A DNA stretch of 64,000 bases from positions 62,001 through 126,000 of the forward strand of contig NZ_CADFEJ010000017.1 of the NCBI RefSeq assembly GCF_902833055.1, read 5' to 3'. Shown here one piece after another: positions 36,201 through 42,726 of the stretch (position 1 is its first letter; each line of letters begins with the position of its first letter). Below the pieces are notes generated by a model. It was given only the letters and a program-made list of their open reading frames with translations, searched no databases and was not told the origin of the DNA. Source of the stretch: Burkholderia territorii (GTDB taxonomy: Bacteria; Pseudomonadota; Gammaproteobacteria; Burkholderiales; Burkholderiaceae). Position numbers and translations under genes: made by a program.

Positions 36201-37269
36201 AGGGTGCAGGCGCATTCGCCAGTGCTCGGGCACTGGCGACAGAAGTCGCCACAAGGCAGCGGGCCCGATAGGTTGCCGCTACGTCGTCCGGCAGCGTGCT
36301 GAGGGTGGCGTGAAAGAATGCCACCACCTCATCTGTCGTGGTCGCCTGCAGCGAGAGCACAGATGGCTCGCCACGCAGCCAGCGCAGGACTTCAGCGGCG
36401 TCTTGGTCCCGGTCGCTAAGGACTAGGTCTTCCGTCAGGGGCCATTGGGTCGCGAGTGACCATTCCTCCCAGAGGTCGTCGAGTTCTCGTATGCCGTCGG
36501 GCCGCTTCCCCAGTCGGGTGGCCAGCCAAAGCCCGACAGCGGGTGTTTGTTCGATCCAGTGGACGAGGTCATCGGCGTCATAGGCGCGGACTTCTCGCCA
36601 AACGCCTTCGTCCTGTCTAGCTTTGGCCCATTCGTCTTTCTTGGGCCAGCGACGGGGAGTGACGAAGACGTAGGCTGCATTGGCGGGATCGAGCGCCCCG
36701 GGTTTCGCTGTCCGCTTTTGGTAGTCCTCCGTCGCTTTCTGCGCGATGTTGCTGCGCTGACTACCGATCTCCCAGCCGGCGTCGCCCTTCGGTACATAAG
36801 CGCTTTCGACGTCGGTTGAGGTGTAGCCGTCCCAGCCCGGATGCCGCACGCTCTCGTCGGAGGGAAAGCGCAGGCGAGCAGCTGGATCATGGGCGGCGCC
36901 GCGTATCAGTTGGGCAAGGAGGGTCGGCAGGCTGAAAACGCCATCGGTTCGATCGGCCCAGTTCGAAAGATCTTCCGCATCCACCCATCGAATTGGAGTG
37001 CTTGGGCGCTTGGCCGGTGCGATGCGGGGAATAGCTGGCCCGATCACGGCCCCGGTGGGCAGAAAACAAATGCCCGCCCTCTCGAGCGCGCCGCGAATAG
37101 CCTGAGCGTTGTTGGCGACCGGGGTCCTGTGGCCTCTTTCAAAGTCAGCCACGGTGGAGGTAGCCACACTGGCTGCCTTGGCTAGATCCTGTTGGGACCA
37201 CGCCAAGAGCGCGCGGGCAGCCCGGACATGCTTAGGCGTGAGATCGGAGGGGGTATTTAGCTGAGCCAT
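33205..37269 (-). CDS. 1354-aa XRE-HTH / nuclease-like / helical-repeat protein, candidate defence protein
   Basis: The start at MAQLN (37269) follows from the predicted promoter; an ATG 6 bp upstream lies inside the inverted repeat. Residues 10-68 form an XRE helix-turn-helix (WSQQDLAKAASV, TVADFERGHRTP). Residues 93-258 look like a restriction-endonuclease-type fold: HPGWDGY (D147), GWEIGS (E167), KATEDYQKRT (K178), FVTPRRWPKKDEW, then YDADDLVHWIE. Residues 300-370 resemble a NACHT/STAND core without Walker A lysine (SVLSLQATTTDEVVAFF; LILVLTEPEPG). Residues 550-1354 are almost wholly helical, HEAT-like. The layout of small DNA-binding, effector and large sensor parts recalls Avs-like defence proteins, but I cannot assign a named family. 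Divergent from abiE in the island. Confidence 0.72.
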   Translation of the reverse strand: MAQLNTPSDLTPKHVRAARALLAWSQQDLAKAASVATSTVADFERGHRTPVANNAQAIRGALERAGICFLPTGAVIGPAIPRIAPAKRPSTPIRWVDAEDLSNWADRTDGVFSLPTLLAQLIRGAAHDPAARLRFPSDESVRHPGWDGYTSTDVESAYVPKGDAGWEIGSQRSNIAQKATEDYQKRTAKPGALDPANAAYVFVTPRRWPKKDEWAKARQDEGVWREVRAYDADDLVHWIEQTPAVGLWLATRLGKRPDGIRELDDLWEEWSLATQWPLTEDLVLSDRDQDAAEVLRWLRGEPSVLSLQATTTDEVVAFFHATLSTLPDDVAATYRARCLVATSVASARALANAPAPLILVLTEPEPGLAATLVGRAHYVLQAYDDRPVARGEVRTLAAPSREGIASALIAAGITELRANALARDSARNLAVLRRLIPGAPGRRPRWAQETPPRALLAALLAGGWDENVEADRVRLAEIAGEPYEAVIATLTSYVGSFDSPVQKIGSTWRIASPVDAWFSLAPYLTSIDITRFEAAAHTVLGSADPRFEMAPSDRWMASVQGIRQIYSGMLRHGIGQVLILLARWGEEVRTVSDAARRADAIVDKLLRNADQQRWWSLSRDFRLLAEASPKAFLGAIEDSLDQNASSIRALFSTDDGGLFGTEHLSDLLWALESLAWSPELMPRVTHVLARLDAIDNPPGRYANRPAESLRKIHLLWNPQTYATLDQRLRALDLIRKQESEAAWKLMLGVLPRGHDTCTPSPMPRWRDFTIDKVEAVTYGLIGRGAAAITERLLADVGVNASRWSALLDRFADLAPDAEAGLSTLEAVELKITAKADRAVLWKSLRQVLHHHRQFPDAGWSMPTEVLDRLEAIYDRFAPLDQLERAAWLFEQPVALPKPSTAGWEAQERDVDVARQQAAHALFAEGGVAIVMALARLVDTAGYLGKALYDSGLSESDLDALVETALQSDNARERDVAHGLIVSAFRDRKEPWAAALIAKAKGEGWGDVALLTILRALPVQRWTWEQVAKAGPEIEDTYWRRAPVFWVGEDGDEVAFTIRKLISVGRARHALPLASRGGKVHLPSSLLVEVLWEAVHQPFEDSDDTNNATMFQHYVGEILQVLDARIDVDKNTLVDLEWAYLPLLEHSRRPVRVLLDALSEQPTLFIQMLSAVFKPSEESGVADVESENPEHAHAVANQAYRLLELWDRLPGTRDDGTIDGEILKAWIKEARSLAKAAGREDAADDRIGKMLSASPVGADGNWPAEAVRDAIELFHNKALIEGFWIGKSNRRGVTTRMPRDGGNLERQEAAKYRRWAKAIGYEHPHTAKALDTLADSYEDQALRHDEDAERLDWKH

Positions 37270-37270
37270 G

Positions 37271-37289
37271 GTCATATAAAATATATGAC
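37271..37289. promoter_or_regulatory. Perfect 8-bp inverted repeat, candidate operator
   Basis: GTCATATA (37271-37278) and its exact complement TATATGAC (37282-37289) flank AAA. It overlaps the predicted -10 box of the 1354-aa gene and ends 1 bp from its start codon. The HTH of that protein is the obvious candidate binder, giving autorepression. Confidence 0.6.
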
Positions 37290-37308
37290 ATCAGCACAAA
37301 CGTGGCAA
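37280..37308 (-). promoter_or_regulatory. Predicted promoter of the 1354-aa gene
   Basis: On the minus strand TTGCCA (37308-37303) lies 17 bp before TATATT (37285-37280). Transcription would begin near 37273, leaving a leader of about 4 nt before the ATG at 37269. The gene also lacks a Shine-Dalgarno sequence, so the mRNA is probably nearly leaderless. Confidence 0.6.
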
Positions 37309-37321
37309 CCTCGCCTTTATG

Positions 37322-37349
37322 TTGACAAGTTCGCATTTTTGCCGACAAT
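37322..37349 (+). promoter_or_regulatory. Predicted promoter of the abiE operon
   Basis: A consensus TTGACA (37322-37327) lies 16 bp before GACAAT (37344-37349). The start of transcription would be near 37356, just before the ATG at 37360. It is back to back with the promoter of the 1354-aa gene, with -35 boxes 13 bp apart, so one regulator could affect both. Confidence 0.55.
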
Positions 37350-37359
37350 GGGTAACACC

Positions 37360-37974
37360 ATGCCCGAACGTCATATGACTCATCGCGAGCGCGCGCTTCG
37401 GCTCATCCGAGACCGAGGGATTGCGCGCGCACGCGACTTCAAGGCGGCGGACATCCCTCTTGCCTATCTGAAGCGCCTGACTGACTCCGGCGATTTGGTC
37501 CGCCTTGGCCGCGGCCTCTATCAAGACCCAGAGCGTGTCGGGGAAGACATCGCTCATGAGTTAGCCGAAGCTGCACGCCTCGTGCCAAACGGCGTTATCA
37601 GCCTAGTCAGCGCACTTCGACACTATGAGTTGACCACCCAACTGCCGCACGCAGTATGGATGACCATCCCTCACAAGGCTAGGACACCGAACATTCAGGG
37701 ACTGAGGCTTGAGATCGTTCGCGCCACCAGCGAAGTCCTGGTTGCGGGCGTCGAGCATATCCGCGTAGAGGGGGTCGATGTGCCGATCTACGGCATCGCT
37801 AAAACCATCGCCGACTGCTTCAAGCATCGCCGTCATGTCGGCGAAGACGTCGCCATAGAGGCGCTTCGAGACGCTCTGCAGCAAAGGAAAACCACCGCGA
37901 GCGAACTGATGAAATACGCGGCCATCGACCGTGTTACCAAACGGATGGAGCCCTACATCAAGGCGATGCAATGA
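37360..37974 (+). CDS. abiEi: Type IV antitoxin / transcriptional regulator AbiEi
   Basis: AbiEi is the antitoxin of the AbiE phage-exclusion system; it represses its own promoter. From ATG 37360 the product is 204 aa (199 from ATG 37375). A longer frame from 37285 includes the promoter and was rejected. The N-terminal winged helix (about 6-60: HRERALRLIRDRGIARARDF, LGRGLYQDPE) is followed by the AbiEi C-terminal domain (GVISLVSALRHYELT; YGIAKTIADCFKHRR). Its stop overlaps the abiEii start by 4 bp. It appears intact. Confidence 0.88.
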   Translation: MPERHMTHRERALRLIRDRGIARARDFKAADIPLAYLKRLTDSGDLVRLGRGLYQDPERVGEDIAHELAEAARLVPNGVISLVSALRHYELTTQLPHAVWMTIPHKARTPNIQGLRLEIVRATSEVLVAGVEHIRVEGVDVPIYGIAKTIADCFKHRRHVGEDVAIEALRDALQQRKTTASELMKYAAIDRVTKRMEPYIKAMQ

Positions 37975-38893
37975 AGATGACGCCCCCTAAGAATTCTGGA
38001 GCATCGATCAGGGCGCGACTGCTCAGTCACGCCAAGCAGCATGGCGACCTCTATCAGCGCGTCTTGACGCGCTATGCAATCGAACGCCTCCTCTTCCGAC
38101 TCAGCCAGACAGAAGCTGCCCAGCGCTATGTGCTCAAGGGTGCATGCTATTCGTGACTTGGCCCGAGCACATCTTCCGCCCCTCTGGCGACCTCGACCTA
38201 CTCGGCCAAGGTGACCCGGACCCTGCTGCAATTACCGAACTCTTCACCCGCATCTGCCAAGTCGAAGCCCCCGACGACGGCCTCGTTTTCGACCCGACCA
38301 CCCTAAAGATCGAACCTGTGCGTGAAGCCGACAAGTATCAGGGCGTTCAGTTAAGCCTAAAGGGTGAACTAGCCAAGGCGATAATCCACGTACAGGTGGA
38401 TATTGGCTTTGGCGATTATGTCTACCCGCCGCCGAGGTACCACACCTTCCCTAGCCTTCTGCAAGATCTGCCTGCAGCAAATATCCTGATGTATCCGCCA
38501 GAGACCGTGGTCGCCGAAAAGTTCGAAGCCATGATTCGTTTCGGGGAAGCAAACGGAAGAGCCAAGGATTTTCACGACATGTGGGTCGTGATCCGCACGT
38601 TCTCTTTCGACATGCCCACCTTGGTCGAAGCAATCAGCGGAACACTTCGGCGCCGCGAGACTGCAATCCCAACCGAAATGCCGGTAGGCCTTACAGAGAC
38701 GTTCACGAAGATCGCCGAGGATCGCGGTCATTGGAGCGGCTTCCTGCGCCGGAACCCGCCAACCCTTCAACCCCCACCTTTCGCGGACCTGCAGGAGGAG
38801 CTACGACGCTTCTTCGCCCCCGTCATCGCCAACCTTGCGCTGCCGGAAGGTGCCAAGGGTCGATGGGACCCAGATGCTGGAGCTTGGCGGTGA
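37971..38893 (+). pseudogene. abiEii: AbiEii toxin (nucleotidyltransferase-like), frameshifted
   Basis: The first frame (MKMTPPKNSG to YVLKGACYS) stops at 38153-38155. Adding one A near 38143 restores YVLKGAMLFVTWPEH and continues to TGA at 38893, giving a normal 307-aa AbiEii. The nucleotidyltransferase motif is split from its start: RPSGDLDLLG, then VVAEKFEAMIR and AKDFHDMW, all family hallmarks. AbiEii modifies tRNA ends or otherwise uses NTP to arrest growth. As written, no full toxin can be made unless frameshifting occurs. The antitoxin upstream is intact. Confidence 0.85.
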
Positions 38894-38933
38894 ATTTGTG
38901 GACCGCACAACGACGAGGGCCGCCCAATACCGC

Positions 38934-39659
38934 CTAAGCATATGCCGCCCAGTAGGTTGCAATCACCGCAAGCACAATAGCAAAGCCCATGAACGCCTTG
39001 CGAGGAGCGAAGAGGTGAATGAACCGCGCGAAAACCACCGGCAACAAGACGAGTGCCGCCGAGGCAGCCGTCGTCGGCAAGGCCGCTACCCACATGACGA
39101 CATAGAGTGCGGCGGTAACGCATGCAAACACCAGCGAAAACATTACGCCAATTGCAAGTGGATTCGTGAAGTGCGGAATCATGGTGCCGAATGGCGGCGG
39201 CATGCGATACAGGGGCTCAACAAGCGCCTGAGTGAAAGGGGTCTTGAGGACCAGATCAGCAATGCCTAAGACCAGCGGCCCACAAACGAGCAGCGCGACT
39301 TGAGACCCGAACTCGGCCGCAGCCTTCTTGTGGCTAAGACACCACTTGATCGAAAGCCACGCGAAAATGCTGGTGAGACCAGCGGTCGAGAGGAGTCCCG
39401 CGACCTGAACACTGGGACCGATCACCTTTGGAAAGATGAAGAACAGAGCGAACGCGGCAATAGCGATCGCGCCGTACAGCTTGCGGAGCACCAATAAGCC
39501 ATCAATGACTTTTGCGTCCTTGAGCGTGTCATTGATCGATCCGTACCCGTTTTCAATGTGCTCGAGAAAGGCGTTGATCTTTGGGTTTTGTCGGCCCGCA
39601 TCTCCGGCTAGATAGATGACGGTGAGGGCTACCGCAGTCACAGCTGCAAACTTGTTCAT
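38934..39659 (-). CDS. Six-helix membrane protein of unknown function in the island
   Basis: The 241-aa product starts at MNKFAAVTAVAL; about 18 residues of upstream frame lack a start with a ribosome site. Hydrophobic helices lie near 3-18, 57-75, 85-105, 118-138, 168-192 and 195-235. The loop after the first helix is polar (residues 20-55), so the topology suggests an exposed N-terminal loop. It is convergent with abiEii, 40 bp away. Membrane proteins are common effectors in defence islands, but nothing here proves that. Family not recognised. Confidence 0.65.
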   Translation of the reverse strand: MNKFAAVTAVALTVIYLAGDAGRQNPKINAFLEHIENGYGSINDTLKDAKVIDGLLVLRKLYGAIAIAAFALFFIFPKVIGPSVQVAGLLSTAGLTSIFAWLSIKWCLSHKKAAAEFGSQVALLVCGPLVLGIADLVLKTPFTQALVEPLYRMPPPFGTMIPHFTNPLAIGVMFSLVFACVTAALYVVMWVAALPTTAASAALVLLPVVFARFIHLFAPRKAFMGFAIVLAVIATYWAAYA

Positions 39660-39723
39660 AGGCCAAGGAAATTGCGAAATGCCACTATTGATTGGTCCAG
39701 CGCGTGCTGACAAAAGACTCTTG

Positions 39724-40455
39724 TCAAGCGGCCAACCAGTCTATGACCTTGCCCGAGCTGGTAGGGCCACCGAGCCTCGTAGTGTTTTCAGATCCTCGGG
39801 CCAAGTTGGCATGCTGCCGCTGTGAGCGGCGTAGCGTTGTGATCGCGGATGACCGCATCCCGGTCTCCACAGCCAAGCTCACGATCCAACCCAGCATCGG
39901 ATTGCTGTGAGCTGACACAGCCGCAAATAACCGCCGCTGCTCATCTGAACTAAGACGACGATCGCGTCCGGTCCCCGGGCTTGGCTTGTGGATATTGGCA
40001 ACCGGATTGAAGGCCAAGCCGATGCTCCACTCTTGAATCGCCGTTCGAAACAAATGGCCCAGCATCGCGAGCTCAATGCGAACCGTGTTGTTCGACTTGC
40101 CCGCCGCCAACCGCGCATCGCGGTACTTAGCGACCAGGTCTGCGCTGACGGCTGCCATCGAATACGTCCCGAAGAACGGCTCCAGGTGCTGGGCTGTGAA
40201 GCGTTCGCTACGCTGGGTAGTCGGCTTCTTCGTTACCGAGACCTCTTCCGTGTAGCGCTTCAGCGCGCCGGCGACGGCCAGCTTCTCGGACGGCGCGCGA
40301 CATACGTACCCACCTCGGACCATCTCGTCTTCCGTCCGGCGCGCCCAGTCCTCGGCATCGCGTTTGGTGCGGAAGGTCTTGGCCGTGGTCGGCCAGTCGA
40401 ACCGGCGAATGACCGCCTTCCACGTACCGGAAGGCGTCTTGACGATGGTCGCCAT
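39724..40455 (-). CDS. Truncated tyrosine-type site-specific integrase
   Basis: From ATG 40455 the product is 243 aa (an upstream frame could add 20). It has an N-terminal arm-binding segment, a SAM-like core-binding domain (about 70-170) and the start of the catalytic domain with VETGMRSSAITTLRRSQ. That Arg is the first catalytic residue. After LRRSQ the sequence stops resembling the family and ends in KVIDWLAA, so the HxxR, His/Trp and Tyr motifs are missing. Normal integrases of this type are about 330-400 aa. Likely inactive. Confidence 0.8.
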   Translation of the reverse strand: MATIVKTPSGTWKAVIRRFDWPTTAKTFRTKRDAEDWARRTEDEMVRGGYVCRAPSEKLAVAGALKRYTEEVSVTKKPTTQRSERFTAQHLEPFFGTYSMAAVSADLVAKYRDARLAAGKSNNTVRIELAMLGHLFRTAIQEWSIGLAFNPVANIHKPSPGTGRDRRLSSDEQRRLFAAVSAHSNPMLGWIVSLAVETGMRSSAITTLRRSQRQHANLARGSENTTRLGGPTSSGKVIDWLAA

Positions 40456-40512
40456 GTACCTGTTCTGAGAGCTGACTGTACCGAAAATGTACTTTTCAAC
40501 ACCCAGAAAGCA

Positions 40513-40545
40513 CAAGGGGTCACGTGAAATTCACGTAACCCCTTG
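40513..40545. terminator. Imperfect hairpin between integrase and tRNA-Thr
   Basis: AAGGGGT (40513-40519) and ACGTGA (40521-40526) pair with TCACGT (40531-40536) and ACCCCTT (40538-40544), interrupted by one mismatch. It lies between the tRNA 3' end and the integrase start and could end the tRNA transcript inside the island. Confidence 0.45.
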
Positions 40546-40549
40546 ATTT

Positions 40550-40628
<79 letters not shown>

Positions 40629-40647
40629 GTAAGCCCGAGATTCTACC

Positions 40648-41169
40648 TCATTTCACGATCTTGAGGCGAGGTCTGCTGCCGCCTTTCGAACCATCGCCGT
40701 CGGTTTTCGGCGGCTCGTCGGCACCCTCGGACGGCTCCTCGTTCGCGCCATGATCCGCAACCGGCGTCAGCACCGCGGGCGATTCGTCGCGACGCGCATC
40801 GTCGGCCTGCTCGGCATCGTCCTCGAACGCGCCCGAATCCTCGCCCTCGCCCGCCACCGCATCGACCTGGAACGCCATCCCTTGCCCGTTCTCCCGCGCG
40901 TAAATCGCGAGCACGTTGGCCACCGGAATCTCGATCTTGTGCGCCTTCCCGGAGAACCGGGCAGTGAACTCGATCCACTCGTTGCCCATCTGCAGCTGGC
41001 TCGTCGCCTCGAAGCTGATGTTGAGCACGATCTCGCCGTCACGCACGAACTGACGCGGCACGCGCGTCGAGTTGTCGACCCTCACCGCGATATGCGGCGT
41101 GTAACCGTTATCGGTGCACCACTCGTACAGCGCGCGCAGCAGATAAGGCTTCGTTGAAATCTCTTGCAT
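40648..41169 (-). CDS. sspB: ClpXP specificity-enhancing factor SspB
   Basis: SspB tethers ssrA-tagged proteins to ClpXP for degradation. The 173-aa product starts at MQEISTKPYLLRALYEWCTDNGYTP, the family N-terminus, and has the substrate-binding fold (about 5-110). A long acidic linker leads to a C-terminal RPRLKIVK, the ClpX-docking tail. It follows sspA by 71 bp, as usual. Confidence 0.95.
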   Translation of the reverse strand: MQEISTKPYLLRALYEWCTDNGYTPHIAVRVDNSTRVPRQFVRDGEIVLNISFEATSQLQMGNEWIEFTARFSGKAHKIEIPVANVLAIYARENGQGMAFQVDAVAGEGEDSGAFEDDAEQADDARRDESPAVLTPVADHGANEEPSEGADEPPKTDGDGSKGGSRPRLKIVK

Positions 41170-41240
41170 CACAATCCTCGAACCCGGAGCGGGCACGCGG
41201 CACGCCGCGCCGCCCGCTCCGTCATGCACTCATTGCACCA

Positions 41241-41852
41241 TCAACGACGCATGACCTTTTCGGACGGCGTCAGTGCTTCGATATACGCCGGACGGCTGAA
41301 GATCCGCTCGGCGTACTTCATCAGCGGCGCAGCGTTCTTCGACAGCTCGATGCCGTAGTGATCGAGACGCCACAACAGCGGCGCGATCGCGACGTCGAGC
41401 ATCGAGAATTCCTCGCCGAGCATGTACTTGTTCTTCACGAAGATCGGCGCGAGCTGCGTCAGGCGATCGCGGATCGCGAGGCGTGCCTTCTCGTGGTTCT
41501 TCTCCGCTGCCTTGCCCTTTTCGTTCTCGAGCGTGCTGACGTGAACGAACAGTTCCTTCTCGAAGTTGAGCAGGAACAGGCGAGCACGTGCGCGCTGCAC
41601 CGGGTCGGCCGGCATCAGTTGCGGGTGCGGGAAGCGCTCGTCGATGTATTCGTTGATGATGTTCGATTCGTACAGGATCAGGTCGCGCTCGACCAGAATC
41701 GGCACCTGACCGTACGGGTTCATCACCGAGATGTCTTCCGGCTTGTTGAACAGGTCGACGTCACGGATCTCGAAGTCCATGCCCTTCTCGAACAGCACCA
41801 GCCGGCAACGCTGGGAGAACGGGCAAGTTGTGCCGGAATACAGAACCATCAT
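41241..41852 (-). CDS. sspA: Stringent starvation protein A (GST-like)
   Basis: SspA is a glutathione-S-transferase-fold protein that binds RNA polymerase and affects stress and virulence genes. The 203-aa product has the thioredoxin-like N-domain (MVLYSGTTCPFSQRC; PYGQVPILVERD) and a helical C-domain (LDVAIAPLLWRLDHYGI). It starts after a GAGGAAA ribosome site that lies next to the T-run of the pet terminator. Intact and ordinary. Confidence 0.96.
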   Translation of the reverse strand: MMVLYSGTTCPFSQRCRLVLFEKGMDFEIRDVDLFNKPEDISVMNPYGQVPILVERDLILYESNIINEYIDERFPHPQLMPADPVQRARARLFLLNFEKELFVHVSTLENEKGKAAEKNHEKARLAIRDRLTQLAPIFVKNKYMLGEEFSMLDVAIAPLLWRLDHYGIELSKNAAPLMKYAERIFSRPAYIEALTPSEKVMRR

Positions 41853-41866
41853 ATTTGCGTTTCCTC

Positions 41867-41928
41867 AAAAAAGCCGAGGGCCGGCACGCGGCGCAACCCC
41901 TTTCACGGGTTCCGCCTTGCGCCGGCCC
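41867..41928 (-). terminator. Terminator-like hairpin between petC and sspA
   Basis: On the minus strand an 8-bp stem (41928-41921 with 41885-41878) encloses a second stem, followed within 5 bp by six T (41872-41867). It lies 15 bp before the sspA ATG. It may end the pet transcript or act as an attenuator for sspA. Confidence 0.55.
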
Positions 41929-41946
41929 CACGCCGGTCAGGCGTGT

Positions 41947-42705
41947 TTACTTGATATCTTTCCAGTACGCGGCATTGAGCCGCCAGGCCAGGAAAGTCAG
42001 GACACCGAGAAAGACCAGCACCCACACGCCGAGGCGCTTGCGGGTCTGCTGGGCCGGCTCGGACATCCATGTCATATAGGCCACCAGATCGGCCACGGCA
42101 GCATCATAGTCCGGCGACGACAACGTCCCCGGCGTGACCTGCTGGAAGCCGACGAGCGTGTGGACCTTCTCGCCCGTCTCCTCGTCCGTCTTGTCTTCGA
42201 ATTTGGCAGTGCGCTGCCCCTGCAGTTGCCACAATACATGGGGCATGCCGACGTTCTCGAACACCGCGTTGTTCCAGCCGGTCGGCCGCGTATCGTCGCG
42301 GTAGAAACTCCGCAGATACGTGTACAGCCAGTCGCGGCCGCGCGCCCGTTCCTCGACCGACAGGTCGGGCGGCGAGGTGCCGAGCCAGTTCTTCGCGTCT
42401 TCGGGCCGCATCGCGACGGACATCGTGTTGCCGACCTTGTCGGTCGTAAACAGGAGATTCTTTTCGATCTCCTTCTGGGATATGCCCAGATCCGTCAGAC
42501 GGTTGTAGCGCATCAGGTTCGCGCTGTGGCAGTTCAGGCAATAGTTTACAAACAATTGCGCGCCGTGCTGAAGCGAAACGAGATTTTCCGTGTTATCGGG
42601 CGCCCGGTCGAGCGGAAAATTACCTTCCGCGCGCACGGCCGGCGCCGCCAGCAGCGCCACGGCCGTCGCCCCGATCAGCGCGAGCGTCGAAAGCAGTTTC
42701 TTCAT
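41947..42705 (-). CDS. petC: Cytochrome c1 of the bc1 complex
   Basis: Cytochrome c1 carries electrons from the Rieske protein to cytochrome c. The 252-aa product has a signal peptide (to about 26), the haem site CLNCH (C56, C59, H60), the family's RPTGWNNAVFENVGMPHVLW stretch, and a C-terminal membrane anchor (about 225-245). It is the last gene of petABC, 21 bp after petB. Confidence 0.96.
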   Translation of the reverse strand: MKKLLSTLALIGATAVALLAAPAVRAEGNFPLDRAPDNTENLVSLQHGAQLFVNYCLNCHSANLMRYNRLTDLGISQKEIEKNLLFTTDKVGNTMSVAMRPEDAKNWLGTSPPDLSVEERARGRDWLYTYLRSFYRDDTRPTGWNNAVFENVGMPHVLWQLQGQRTAKFEDKTDEETGEKVHTLVGFQQVTPGTLSSPDYDAAVADLVAYMTWMSEPAQQTRKRLGVWVLVFLGVLTFLAWRLNAAYWKDIK

Positions 42706-42726
42706 GTCGTTCTCTCCTCGCTCACA

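Noticed and set aside
37285..37359. Longer AbiEi N-terminus
   Set aside because: The added 25 codons contain the predicted promoter (TTGACA/GACAAT) and do not match the family start.
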